Of a stretch of 64,000 nucleotides of DNA, positions 23,405-34,600 are shown one piece after another. The translations under genes and the position numbers were made by a program. The DNA comes from Anisus vortex (taxonomy: Eukaryota > Mollusca > Gastropoda > Planorbidae), in contig OX421497.1 in assembly GCA_949126835.1 (NCBI GenBank), positions 47,547,715 through 47,611,714 of the forward strand, given 5' to 3'. Numbering within the stretch: position 1 is the stretch's first letter; each line of letters opens with the position of its first letter. Below the pieces are notes generated by a model that was not told the DNA's origin, did no database searches, and was given only the letters and a program-made list of their open reading frames with translations.

Positions 23405-26400
23405 GAACATTAACATTCTAGTGATTGTTCTATGATAATGCGTAGAGTAGCAATTTGATCTGTGCAAGATCTATTTTTCCTAAAGCCTGCTTGTTGATTT
23501 CGGAGTTTGGGGTCTACAGCTTCATTCATCCTGTTTAGAAGTACTCTATTAAAGACTTTGCCAGGGATAGACTACAGTGTTATTCCTCTATAGTTAGAGC
23601 AGTAGCTAAGATCACCCTTTTTGGGAGTTTGATGAGGTGTCCTTCTTTCCATTCCAGTGGAACTCTTTCATCTTCCCATATTTTCTGAAAAAATGTAAAT
23701 AGCATTTGTGTGCTGGTTTTAATGTCGGCTGTGAGTGCTTCTGCAGGTATACCATCTGGTCCTGCAGCCTTCCCTTTTTTAGCTGCTTTATGGCTCGGCT
23801 TATTTCTTCTTTCTTTGGTGGGCTACAATCAATTGGCAGGTCCATTTCCGCTGGCTTTATTTCCTGTGTGCACTGAGGGGCTGGTCTACTAAGCAGTTCT
23901 TGGAAATGTTCTTCCCATCCCTTCCTCTGTCCCTCTTCATTGGGTATCAACTTCCCCTCTTTGTCTCTCACTGGCCTCTCTGACTTGTAAAATTTTCCTG
24001 CTATTTTCCTAATAGAGGTCTCGTGTGTTGTTATGGTACACTGCTTCTTCTGCATCGCCAGCCAGTGATTCAAAGTATTTTTTTTATCAGCCTATTTCTT
24101 CACTTTTTTGTTTACCTCTGAATACTCGTCTGCTGCTTTTGTTTTTTCAGATCTAGTTCGGCTGTTGTTTACTGCTGCCTTCTTTATTTTTCGCCCTTCT
24201 ATGTGTTTTATTGTAGCTGTCGATATCCAGTTCTATGTGTTTTATTGTAGCTGTCGATATCCAGTTCTATGTGTTTTATTGTAGATGTCTATGTCCAGTT
24301 CTATGTGTTTTATTGTAGCTGTCGATATCCAGTTCTAAGGGTTTTATTGTAGCTGTCGATATCCAGTTTTATGTGTTTTATTGTAGCTGTCGATATCCAG
24401 TTCTATGTGTTTTATTGTAGCTATCGATATCCAGTTCTATGTGTTTTATTGTAGCTGTCGATGTCCAGTTCTATGTGTTTTATTGTAGCTGTCGATATCC
24501 AGTTCTAAGGGTTTTATTGTAGCTGTCGATATCCAGTTCTATGTGTTTTATTGTAGCTGTCGATATCTAGTTCTATGTGTTTTATTGTAGCTGTCGATAT
24601 CCAGTTCTATGTGTTTTATTGTAGCTGTCGATATCCAGTTCTATGTGTTTTATTGTAGCTGTCGATATCCAGTTCTATGTGTTTTATTGTAGCTGTCGAT
24701 ATCCAGTTCTATGTGTTTTATTGTAGCTGCCGATATCCAGTTCTATGTGTTTTATTGTAGCTGTCGATATCCAGTTCTATGTGTTTTATTGTAGCTGTCG
24801 ATATCCAGTTCTAGGCCTATGTGTTTTATTGTAGCTGTCGATATCCAGTTCTATGTGTTTTATTGTAGGCCTAGCTGTCGATATTCAGTTAAATTCTATG
24901 TGTTTTATTGTAGCTGTCGATATCCAGTTCTATGTGTTTTATTGTAGCTGTCGATATCCAGTTCTATGTGTTTTATTGTAGCTGTCGATATCCAGTTCTA
25001 TGTGTTTTATTGTAGCTGTCGATATCCAGTTCTATGTGTTTTATTGTAGCTGTCGATATCCAGTTCTATGTGTTTTATTGTAGCTGTCGATATCCAGTTC
25101 TATGTGTTTTATTGTAGCTGTCGATATCCAGTTCTATGTGTTTTATTGTAGCTGTCCAAATCCAGTTCTATGTGTTTTATTGTAGCTGTCGATATAATCC
25201 ATAGTTCTATAATTATGTGATTTAGGCCTATTGTAGCTGCCGATATCCAGTTCTATGTGTTTTATTGTAGCTGTCGATATCCAGTTCTATGTGTTTTATT
25301 GTAGCTGTCGATATCCAGTTCTAGGCCTATGTGTTTTATTGTAGCTGTCGATATCCAGTTCTATGTGTTTTATTGTAGCTGCCGAAATCCAGTTCTATGT
25401 GTTTTATTGTAGCTGTCGATATCTATTCCTTATGTTAGTTTCTCTGTAGAGCCAGTACTTCTCGGCATGTAGAAGTAAGTGTTACTTTAACCTTGTTCCA
25501 TTTGTCGTCAACCTCCTCATCTTCTAGTTCTTCTAGAACTTTATACTTGTTAGTTAGTGCCACTTTAAACTCAGTTTGTTTTGCTACATCCTTTATGAGA
25601 CGTGTCAAAACGTTGGCGTTTATTTCCCCCATTTGTCCAGTTCTTTTTCAATTTAAGTTTTATCTTGGCAATTAGTAGGTGATGGTCTGATGCCACATCT
25701 GCACCTCTTTTAACCCTAACATCTTGGAGAGATCTTCGAAACCTTTTGCATATACAAACATGGTCAATTTGGTTGGCCGTTGACATATCTGATGAAATCC
25801 ATGTCGCCTTGTGGATATTTTTGTACTTGAAGAGACTACCTCCGATTATTAGTCCATCTAAGGCACATAAATCAGCCAACAGTTCACCATTTTCATTCAT
25901 CTCTCCCAAGCCTTGTGTTCCCAAGCATTCTTCATAGCCATCATTGTATTGCTGCCTATTTTAGCATTTGGGTCGCCCATTAGTATAATCATATATTACT
26001 CCTAGGACACTCCTGGACAATGGATCGCAGTCTGTTGTAGAAGTAGAAGTCCTCTTTGTCTTCTTCTTTACTGTGATTAGTAGGAGCATATACCTGCAGA
26101 ATGTCCATATTGACTTTCTGTTTTTTTGTCCAAAATCTTGCGGTGATTATACGTGGGCCGTGGGCTTCCCATCCCAAAAGTGCGTTCTGAGGATTTCTGG
26201 AAAGCATAAGTGCCACTCCTTGGTTGTGAGCTGCATTTTCGTCTTCATGACCTGAATACAAAAGCAGTTCCCCTGCTTAGTCTGACCTGAGCCTGTCCAT
26301 CTAGACTCGCTTATTCCCAAGATAGCTAGTTGGTATTTTTGCATTTCAGCAGCAACTTGGGCAGTTTTTCCAGTTTCGAACATGGTTCTTACGTTCCATG

Positions 26401-26740
26401 TTCCTAGATTAGTGGTGGTCCTGGTGGAGAGGATGGTTGTCCGTCGGTTGGTTTCCAGTTGGCTTTGGCCACCCAACTTCTTAAAATCTCTGTTAGGAGA
26501 CGCATCTTTTCCAAGGTCCGGGGAGGATTCCCCTCTCAGCTTCTGGGTCGCTGCCTATTTTTTCGGGTTAGGTTCCCTAGCCTTTGTGGATCCCTCCACT
26601 TCCTGCAAGGTAGCAGGTTCCGATTTTGGTCCGCCCCGGGTATTTGATTTCCCCGGTACCTACCATCTCTGGTGGGCATTCCCCTATCCGCCACCCGGGG
26701 AGGCGCTCGATTGAAGATCGGAAACTCCACACGAGCTAAA
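23405..26740 (-). mobile_element. RTE-type LINE relic (endonuclease plus start of reverse transcriptase)
   Basis: Minus-strand order: leader with RAPPRVADRGMPTRDGRYRG near 26700, endonuclease LGTWNVRTM and AILGISESRWTGSGQ (26400-26270), GDPNAKIG (about 25970; the family has GDFNAK), IDHVCICKRFRRSLQDV, catalytic SDHHLL (25690), KVLEELEDEEVDDKW, CREVLALQRN, then the 34-bp array, then GRKIKKAAVNNSRTRSEKTK, AGKFYKSERPVRDKEGKL, and RT start FNRVLLNRMNEAVDPKLRNQ and NRSCTDQIATLR near 23450. The rest of RT is absent. Multiple frameshifts: a dead copy. Confidence 0.85.
24195..25430. repeat. 34-bp minisatellite, about 36 copies, splitting the RTE ORF
   Basis: Plus-strand unit TTCTATGTGTTTTATTGTAG plus CTGTCGATATCCAG. 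Read on the minus strand it encodes WISTATIKHIE, exactly the RTE segment expected between CREVLALQRN-HKE on one side and GRKIKK on the other. Insertions of GGCCTA occur in several units. Confidence 0.95.
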
Positions 26741-27860
26741 GTAGGCTGGCGTCTCCATTTTCTAGAAATAGTTACCGGTAGGCCTACTACTCTTTTTTTT
26801 TTGGTTTTGTTGTCTTTGTGCTTAAATATGCTACCTCATATGATCAGGTCAGTGGATGGGAAGAGAATATAAATCTATAAGTTTACATAGGTAATTCTCC
26901 GTTCTCGTTGCTTTCTCCCAGTCCGTGGGGGCCCATGATTTAAATTTTATCATGTTGTTCCTGATCTTGGCTATCTTCTACATATTAAAGGATTTGTATA
27001 TATATGATGTGGGTGTTTTGTTAATAGTGGCCTGTTCTAAGGTCGTAGAGGTCGGTCTTTTTTTTTCTCGTGAAACATAGACAAAAACAGAGGTCATGAC
27101 CTTATTATTCAAAAAGCAACATTGGCAGCACAGTCTCAAACACCGGCGGTTCAGGTGAAGACGCATCAAATAGCCAGTATCGGAAAGGCTATTTAAGCAT
27201 TCATTTACTTAGGACCTGTATTGAAAACATATATTGGGACGGCTTTAAGGTTTCTGAATTTCTGGCACATCTGGTAAATGCGCCCACATCCCAATCTTCT
27301 TATCATCTTCAAAGGGCTGGGTGATCAGCCTTCATCCCCGTTGGTCACCTATATGAACTAGTGATTTGAAATCTGAGCATCTTTGCTCGTCATTAACATT
27401 TACTCTTTCTCTTATAAAAAAAAATGAATAATTAATTTTCTTCAATGTTTCTTATTTAAAAGTACTTTGAAAGCACCCCCTAGCAAATGGCGTCCCAGGA
27501 ACTGCCCTAATTGGCAGTACCTTGAGCTGGCCCTATCGCTTCTGGCGTCCTGGGAAAGTCACATTCTGCTAATGCCAGTCCTCTTGGCAGATCCCATGGC
27601 TTTTGACATAACTGTAAACAGCAGCGGAGTCCTGGATATGTAGGCCCCTATGCCATTTTCATAGTTTACAGCAATCTATAAAATCATTTTTTTCCTAGGC
27701 CCAATAGTTAATTGCTTTCTCGTGAATTTCTTATAACCTCCTGATATTAGCTATCTTATAACTTTCTTATAACTCATAGATATAACATACATTAAAAATG
27801 ACACAAACACACTAAATCTAAATACTGTGAAAAATAAATTTATCTAGATATTATCTAAGA

Positions 27861-27990
27861 TCACGATTTCCAGAGTTCACCGGACTGTCAACCAACACAT
27901 CACAGGTTCTATCCCTGCCGCCAACCAATCCCTGCTGCCCTGCAGGAGTTTTTGGCCTAGTGGACGTCTGTAAACTTATAAATCTAAGAG
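27861..27990 (+). repeat. SINE family A, copy 1
   Basis: tRNA-derived: GTTCACCGGACTGTCAACC then box-B-like GGTTCTATCCC, and CTGCCCTGCAGGAG. Similar copies are at 45437-45606, 45979-46085 and 47190-47305. The box A half is truncated here. Confidence 0.65.
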
Positions 27991-28347
27991 AATTGTATGA
28001 TAATCACTAGACCATTTCCATGTATAAAGCTTTTCTAAACAGGACATTAAATTAGATGTCCAACTGTAGTTTTAATAACATCATATATGTGCAGACAGCC
28101 TTTTAAACTAAATATGTGCAAATAGTTTAACTAAATATGTGCATATAGCTATTTAAACTAAATATGTGCAAAAAGCTATTTAAACTAACTGCTTTATATA
28201 TTTAATAAAAAAAAGAACTGATCAGTCTATTGTAATAATATTATTTAAAAAAACTACAACTAACAACAGTAAAGATGCTATTGGTAACATTTAATCATAC
28301 AATTGTGGATTCACTAGGCACTAGTCAACAAACATGCCATCGTCTGG

Positions 28348-28353
28348 TTTATT
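28348..28353 (-). promoter_or_regulatory. Candidate PYROXD1 polyadenylation signal AATAAA
   Basis: First AATAAA on the minus strand that I noticed downstream of the PYROXD1 stop, about 130 bases beyond it. Position and motif fit a short 3' UTR; there is no transcript evidence. Confidence 0.35.
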
Positions 28354-28484
28354 CTTGGCAACAAAAGTGAGACAGGAAGTAAGTACTGCCATCCAATCGG
28401 AATCTGTTTGATTATTTCATAACTGAAGCACATAGTTTGTAAATTTCAGGGTTAAGGTGACCTTTCAACAGGCATCAAAGTGGG

Positions 28485-28660
28485 TCAGTCAAAAAAGTCA
28501 TCTACATCAATACCAGGCTCCAGCAAATGATCTTTGAAGGCACTAAGGTCAAGGCCATTTAAGATGAGATTTTCAAATGTTTCTTCAAGGTCAGTCTCTC
28601 CAATCAGAATGGCTCCAACAAGTTTATTGTTGTAAAGAATGGCCTTGACATACTCCTGAC
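28485..28660 (-). CDS. PYROXD1: PYROXD1 exon 13 (stop codon)
   Basis: Encodes [19 protein letters not shown] and ends VDDFFD-TGA, the typical C-terminus of the family. Acceptor TTTCCAG. Confidence 0.96.
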
Positions 28661-31600
28661 CTGGAAATGGAAAGTTTAATTCACTGAATTTTGAAAGACG
28701 TTTATTCTTTCTTTTTTAAAACAAAGTTGGAAAATATAATAGGGCTAGTGAAGCAGTATTAACCAGTTTTTGTAGGGATGGTGACATTTTTAGACATGGT
28801 GTATGACAATGGTCATTAGACCAAAGCAAAAAGTAAAATGACAGAGCATGTGCAGGCCTGGAGTATGATGGTATACCCAATAAGCTCAGAGCACATTTTT
28901 AACACTGAGCAACAAACAACCAAGAACACGGATGTAATTCTCTAAGCTGAAAAAGGATATAGAGCTAATTAATGATCTAAAAACTTGACAGACATTGGAC
29001 AAAGCAAATAAATGTAGTATTAACCGACTTAATATAAAAGTATAACAGTAAGGGTTCTGAAGAAAAAAATGTTTAACGAAGGTAAATATTAAAGTAATGT
29101 GTTTTCAAGTTCTTTGTAAAAGTGACGATAGAACTAACAGAAATTGAGGTGTAAAAAAAAAGAAACAGTTACCTTTTGTGACCCTCAGCAGTACTTCATA
29201 ATTGTTGGGTAACTTCTGTGCATTGTACAGTCCAAGTAAGATAACCTAGGCAGGGGACACAATTAAAAGTTAAAAAGGGAAATAACCAAACCTTTTAGTG
29301 CAGACAGTCACATTTTATATTATATATACTAGGAGTTATGCCAGTCAAAATGATGGAGAAACAAATGATTACAATGTGTTTTGTTAAAAGAGAAAGAAAA
29401 AGATAATTAACACTATTACAATAAAAAACTGTAGTGAGAATGTATCTTTTGGTATAGGCCCTATAGTTTTTGTTCTCTTTTTATTGAAAGCATTTCAAAG
29501 GGAGATCATTCTGAAATGAAATACTGTGATTATCAATAGGTCTAAGTTTATTTAAAAAAATAAATTAACAAATTAAGCAATATTGTTTAGATAATAACAA
29601 TTTCTTTTGGAGGACGTTTCCAATTTATACATTTTACTTTCGGCCCGATCAGTCAAACGGCTTAGGAGCCTATAGAGGACAAACATATATATAAATATAT
29701 AAACAAACTCACGGTAATTATATACATTGATTATTAAGCAAAAGCTCAAATTTTTTCTTTCTTCTACAAATTAAAAGAGAATTAAAATAGAATAATAGAA
29801 AGTATGGGAGAATAAGCAAAAGAGAAAAAAAATATGAAAGAAATGTAAAAAGAAATTTAAAAAAGCAAGAAAATAAAAAAAATTAAAGGTGTAGACCAAG
29901 CCATACAATCTCCCTTGTATTTATTTGACAATAAAACTGATTAGCTTAACCAGACCTTCAGGCTTAAATGAAACCTAATTTTTTTCTTGGACATACTTTC
30001 TTTAATGGCAGAGTTAAAAAGACATAGAAATGAAAATTGTTCACAGGGACAAAAAGGGAGGGACTTACCTTAAACTTGAAAAATGTTGTAACATGGGCAA
30101 ATAGCTCAAAACAAAAATCCAGAGTGATGTCCTCCCCCTTGGATGCAGCCACCATACATTTAGCTGCATAGCAACCCATCTGTCTGGCTTGAGACCAAAG
30201 CCTCATCTGGGAGAAGAGATAATAAACCCACTGTACACAGGCAACGGTGGTACTGCACTGTACATAGGCAACAATATGGTACAGCATTGTACACAGGCAA
30301 CAATGGTACAGCATTGTACACAGGCAACAATGGTACTGCACTGTAAATAGGCAACAATATGGTACTGAACTGTACACAGGCAACAATGGTACAGCATTGT
30401 ACACAGGCAACAATGGTTCTGCACTGTACACAGGCAACAATGGTACAGCATTGTACACAGGCAACAATGGTACTGCACTGTACACAGGCAACAATGGTTC
30501 TGCACTGTACACAGGCAACAATGGTACTGCACTGTACACAGGCAACAATAGTAATGTACACAGGCAACAATGGTTCTGCACTGTACACAGGCAACAATGG
30601 TACTGCACTGTACACAGGCAACAATAGTAATGTACACAGGCAACAATGGTACTGCACTGTACACAGGCAACGGTGGTACTGCACTGTACACAGGCAACAA
30701 TGGTTGTGCACCTTACACAGGCACTTGTACAGTTTAGCATTCGTTACCAAAAAAATCTTGCATTACCAGGCACAACTATATTGACTTACAAATTAACAAA
30801 CTCTAGTTCTGACAATCTATCAGTAAAATAAATTCATTGAAAAATTGTTAGAGAGAATTAGGTATATAATCTAAGAAGTAAACAATATCAGTGGCAACAG
30901 CCAGCACTAAACTAACAGACAACACTATTTAACAGCACAGGAAAGAAAGACTATATTGTTATGTGTGTGTAAAGTAAAGTACTCTTCAGACCATAGTTTT
31001 GTGTGTATAGCTTTTTATAATAGTTTCTCTATTGTATTTGAGATTGTCTTGTTAATTCATGTAGAGTTATTTATATATATTTATAATTTTAGCAATGAGA
31101 GTATTGGTTTAGTTAGATATTTAGTGTGACATCTTTTGCATTTGAAAATCCATTCTACTACTTTCTGTACCAAAATCTATATAAGCACGTAATAGTGCGG
31201 TTATGATCGTTGTTAATTCTTGCATAGCTACAATGATGCTACTTATTAGTAACCAGTGAAATGTTATTATTGTACAAACAATCAAGCATTCAATTCTTCT
31301 TTGAGCTTACATTGAGTGGCTTGAGTTTATTATAAAATGTGTACAAAATCCTAGACCAACAACAGAATACCAGAGAATTTGTATAATATCATTATGTACA
31401 TACTTGCAGCCAATACGGAGAAGGCTCCCATGATGCTGTGCACACATCCCCTGCAGCATAAATACCGGACTCGCTGGTGGCCATTTTTGAGTTCACTCTC
31501 AGTCCACCATCAGGAGCAACGTCAAAGTTATTGCCTGGCAAGAACACGTCAGTAAATGGCTCCACACCCGTAGCACTGACGATGAGGTCACACCCATAGA

Positions 31601-34600
31601 TTTTTTTATTTGTCAGCTGAACATACACCGGCCAGTCTGTAGAATCTGTCAGACAAATAACTTGATAACATCTAGTGAAGAAGATTATAGTAGTCTATTA
31701 ATAGGCTCAAGTAACTGGTATATAGGTCAACTACACAGGATGAAGTCAGCTACTTACCATAGTAATGGTATTTTAAATTTATTTTATGGTTCAGTACATT
31801 TAATTTAGTGAAATCTAGTAAAGTAGCAAATTCAGACAGATTTGATCTATATGAAAAGTATATGGTAAGTGAAACAGCGCTCACAAGTTTCAGTGGCCAG
31901 GACATACAAGGGGATAATGTGGCCAGCGTAATGTCTGTCTGCCTTTACTTTGCACTAATTAAGTCAGGTATCCATCAAAGCTGGGTAGACTCAGGGACAC
32001 CCGCCAAACCCGAGAAAAAATCCTAGACTTCAGCAGGATTTAAACCCGGGACCTTCAGAATGCTAGCCGAGCATGTGGTCAGCTAGGCCACTGTGTCTCA
32101 TAGTGAGATCTAGATTTCAAATCAATTGTGATAAAGCAATATAAACAACCTTGACCGTGTTCTGTGACATCAGCTTTCAATCCCAACATGTGCAGTTTGT
32201 CTGGTGAAAGAATTCTCTCAACTTCAACCTGGAATTCCACATGGACCCTGTGAGACAGCTGTAAAATACCAGGATAAAAAGTTGATCTACAAAATACATT
32301 CATTTATATTTGAGCTAAACAAATTAGCAAGCATTTTTGTTACTATTTAAAAAATAAAATTTCAATGACCTGTTTGGAATCTGAACTGAAAAAAAAACAA
32401 AAACCACTGAATTATTATAATTGACTGGTGTACTAAAGGTCCTGGGTTCGAATCCTGGTGAAGGCTAGGACTTTTTCCCTGGAGCCGAGGATGTCCCTGA
32501 ATCTACCCAGCTCTGATGGTGGCCACACATCCCGTAGTATGCTATGGCCACTGAAACTGGTGAACGCTGCTTCACTGGCCCTATAATCAATTTGGTTTGA
32601 CGAGTACTTTTCTTGTTATAAAAACATTTAAAAAAATGAATATGGCAAAATAAAAACTGAACAAAGGTTGATTTCAATCATTTTATATTTATCTGATAGT
32701 TTTTCTAGAATACAATTAATGCCAAAATGAATTTCTTTGTTTTTTTTAGAAAACATAATTTCAAATGTTGTAGTGTAGGGCCCATAATAATACCCCCCCC
32801 CCCTTTTCTGAATTAATATGATTTAATACTGTTTATAGATTATACAATGAAAACCCACTTTGATATTTTACTAATCCATTACATTTGACTTTAAAACTGA
32901 GCACAGTGCTTCTGTAATTAATGGTTGACAAAAGAGATCCCGGTATCTAAATAAATTAAGTTTCTGCCATTGTTTTAAAACATTACAGTGCATTATATGA
33001 TAAACCTGCTGCGCTCCATGGATATCTAAGCCCGCTGACCAGTCTGGTCCAAGTGCACTGCCCAGTACATCAGACTTGTCTTCAGTCTTCATGTCAGGAC
33101 TATCTGGGACAAAGTACAGGGTAAATAAGATTAAACTTAAACTGTTATATAACCTACAAAAAAAAAGAAGATGTTAAGTTAGTAATAATTAGTTTCCAAG
33201 AAATAAGGTCTAAACAAAATCAAGTTGTACTTTAGTTTTACTTTAAAGACCAACTGAAGAGGCTTTTCTTAACCATTAAAGGTAAGAACCTATTGAAGAT
33301 TTGAAACACGTGGCTATAGATTCAAAACACGTGACAATATACATTTTTTCTAGTCGTGTTCCCATTACCAGTAATGACGACATATCCCTTCGTTGACAGA
33401 AATTAAACATCTCAAATGGCTACAAAATCTGGATTTTCCCCCAAAAAAAACACACTTAAGTGCTTATGATTATAATTAAACTAATTACTTGAAAGTTATG
33501 TTTTATTCTTTTGTATAAATGATTTTTATTAGTATTTGAGTACTGAATACACTATTTACTATCAAAATCAACTGTTAATTCAATTTTGATCAAAATCTCT
33601 TCACGTGATCTTTAATTGAGTTCATTGTCTCCTATAAATCTAAACACTTGTCTAAGTATTTAAAGGCTGCTTCTGTTGTACAACATTGAGTCCATTTCAA
33701 GATTCACATTATTGTTTTTACATTACAAGCTGAACAAAATATGTGACATATTAGTTCACAGGTGGAAACTACTTTAAAGTATGCAAGGGTTGATTGTTCG
33801 CTGGTGTGTGTGTGGGAGGGACAGAATGTTATTGTGACTGAAAAGAAATAAGGTGTAAGTGTTTGTGAATGAATTTGTTATTGTCAAAATTGTGGCAAAT
33901 GAATGGAACCATTTTACTTGAACGAGACAGAAAACTAATGTAATTTGTGTTAGTGTGTAAGAATGTTAGTCAAGTGGCAGCCTCTATAGTGTATGGTCTT
34001 GTTTTGAACCTGGATTTCATCATGTTATAGCTCTGTTTTTTTTATAAAGGAACAAAGAGAATACTATAGACTTTATGATTTATGCATATTTATGTGACCT
34101 TATGATTTTTGCAAGGCCAAAAGAATTGCCCAAATGTCTTACAATAAAGCTCTCTATACTCTATAGCAGCAACAACATGTTCAACCAGAAATATATTTTT
34201 TATGTCATTGACATGCATTTACTAAATCAAATTATTAATAGCATTATAGGTAATGTTTTCTCTAAAAACAAATTCATTCCAAGTGTATTTTTGTCTTGTA
34301 AACGCTTAAGGCCTTTAGTTGTATTTTATGTTTCTAAGTTAATTGACAAGTCTTAACGTGTATGCATGCATAAAAGGTCGACAAATAAAAAACATTTCCG
34401 GTCGAATTCAATCATTTGTTTCGAAACATGTCTGTGTGCTACTTTACTGGTTGTACTCAAATTTGTTGGGGATTAAAATGTATTTCATTTCCAAAAGATG
34501 TTTACAAAACAAAACAATGTATTGTGAAAGTCAGGAGTGAAAAATCACCTTTTTAAAATATCAAATTTATTGCTAAACGCAAAGGAATTTTTGTTATTCG

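Larger units (their letters stand above)
26741..28484. other. Repeat-rich spacer downstream of PYROXD1
   Basis: 27290-27420 and 27475-27620 look like interspersed repeats (the latter GC-richer than its surroundings), and 27861-27990 is a SINE copy. The stretch ends in the PYROXD1 3' UTR. No gene recognised. Confidence 0.4.

Noticed and set aside
29964..30784. Long overlapping ORFs on both strands (up to 258 codons) with Cys-rich repeats
   Set aside because: They arise from the stop-free 27-bp unit, a multiple of three, inside a PYROXD1 intron. One of them runs into exon 11, which is real, but the repeat part is not protein.
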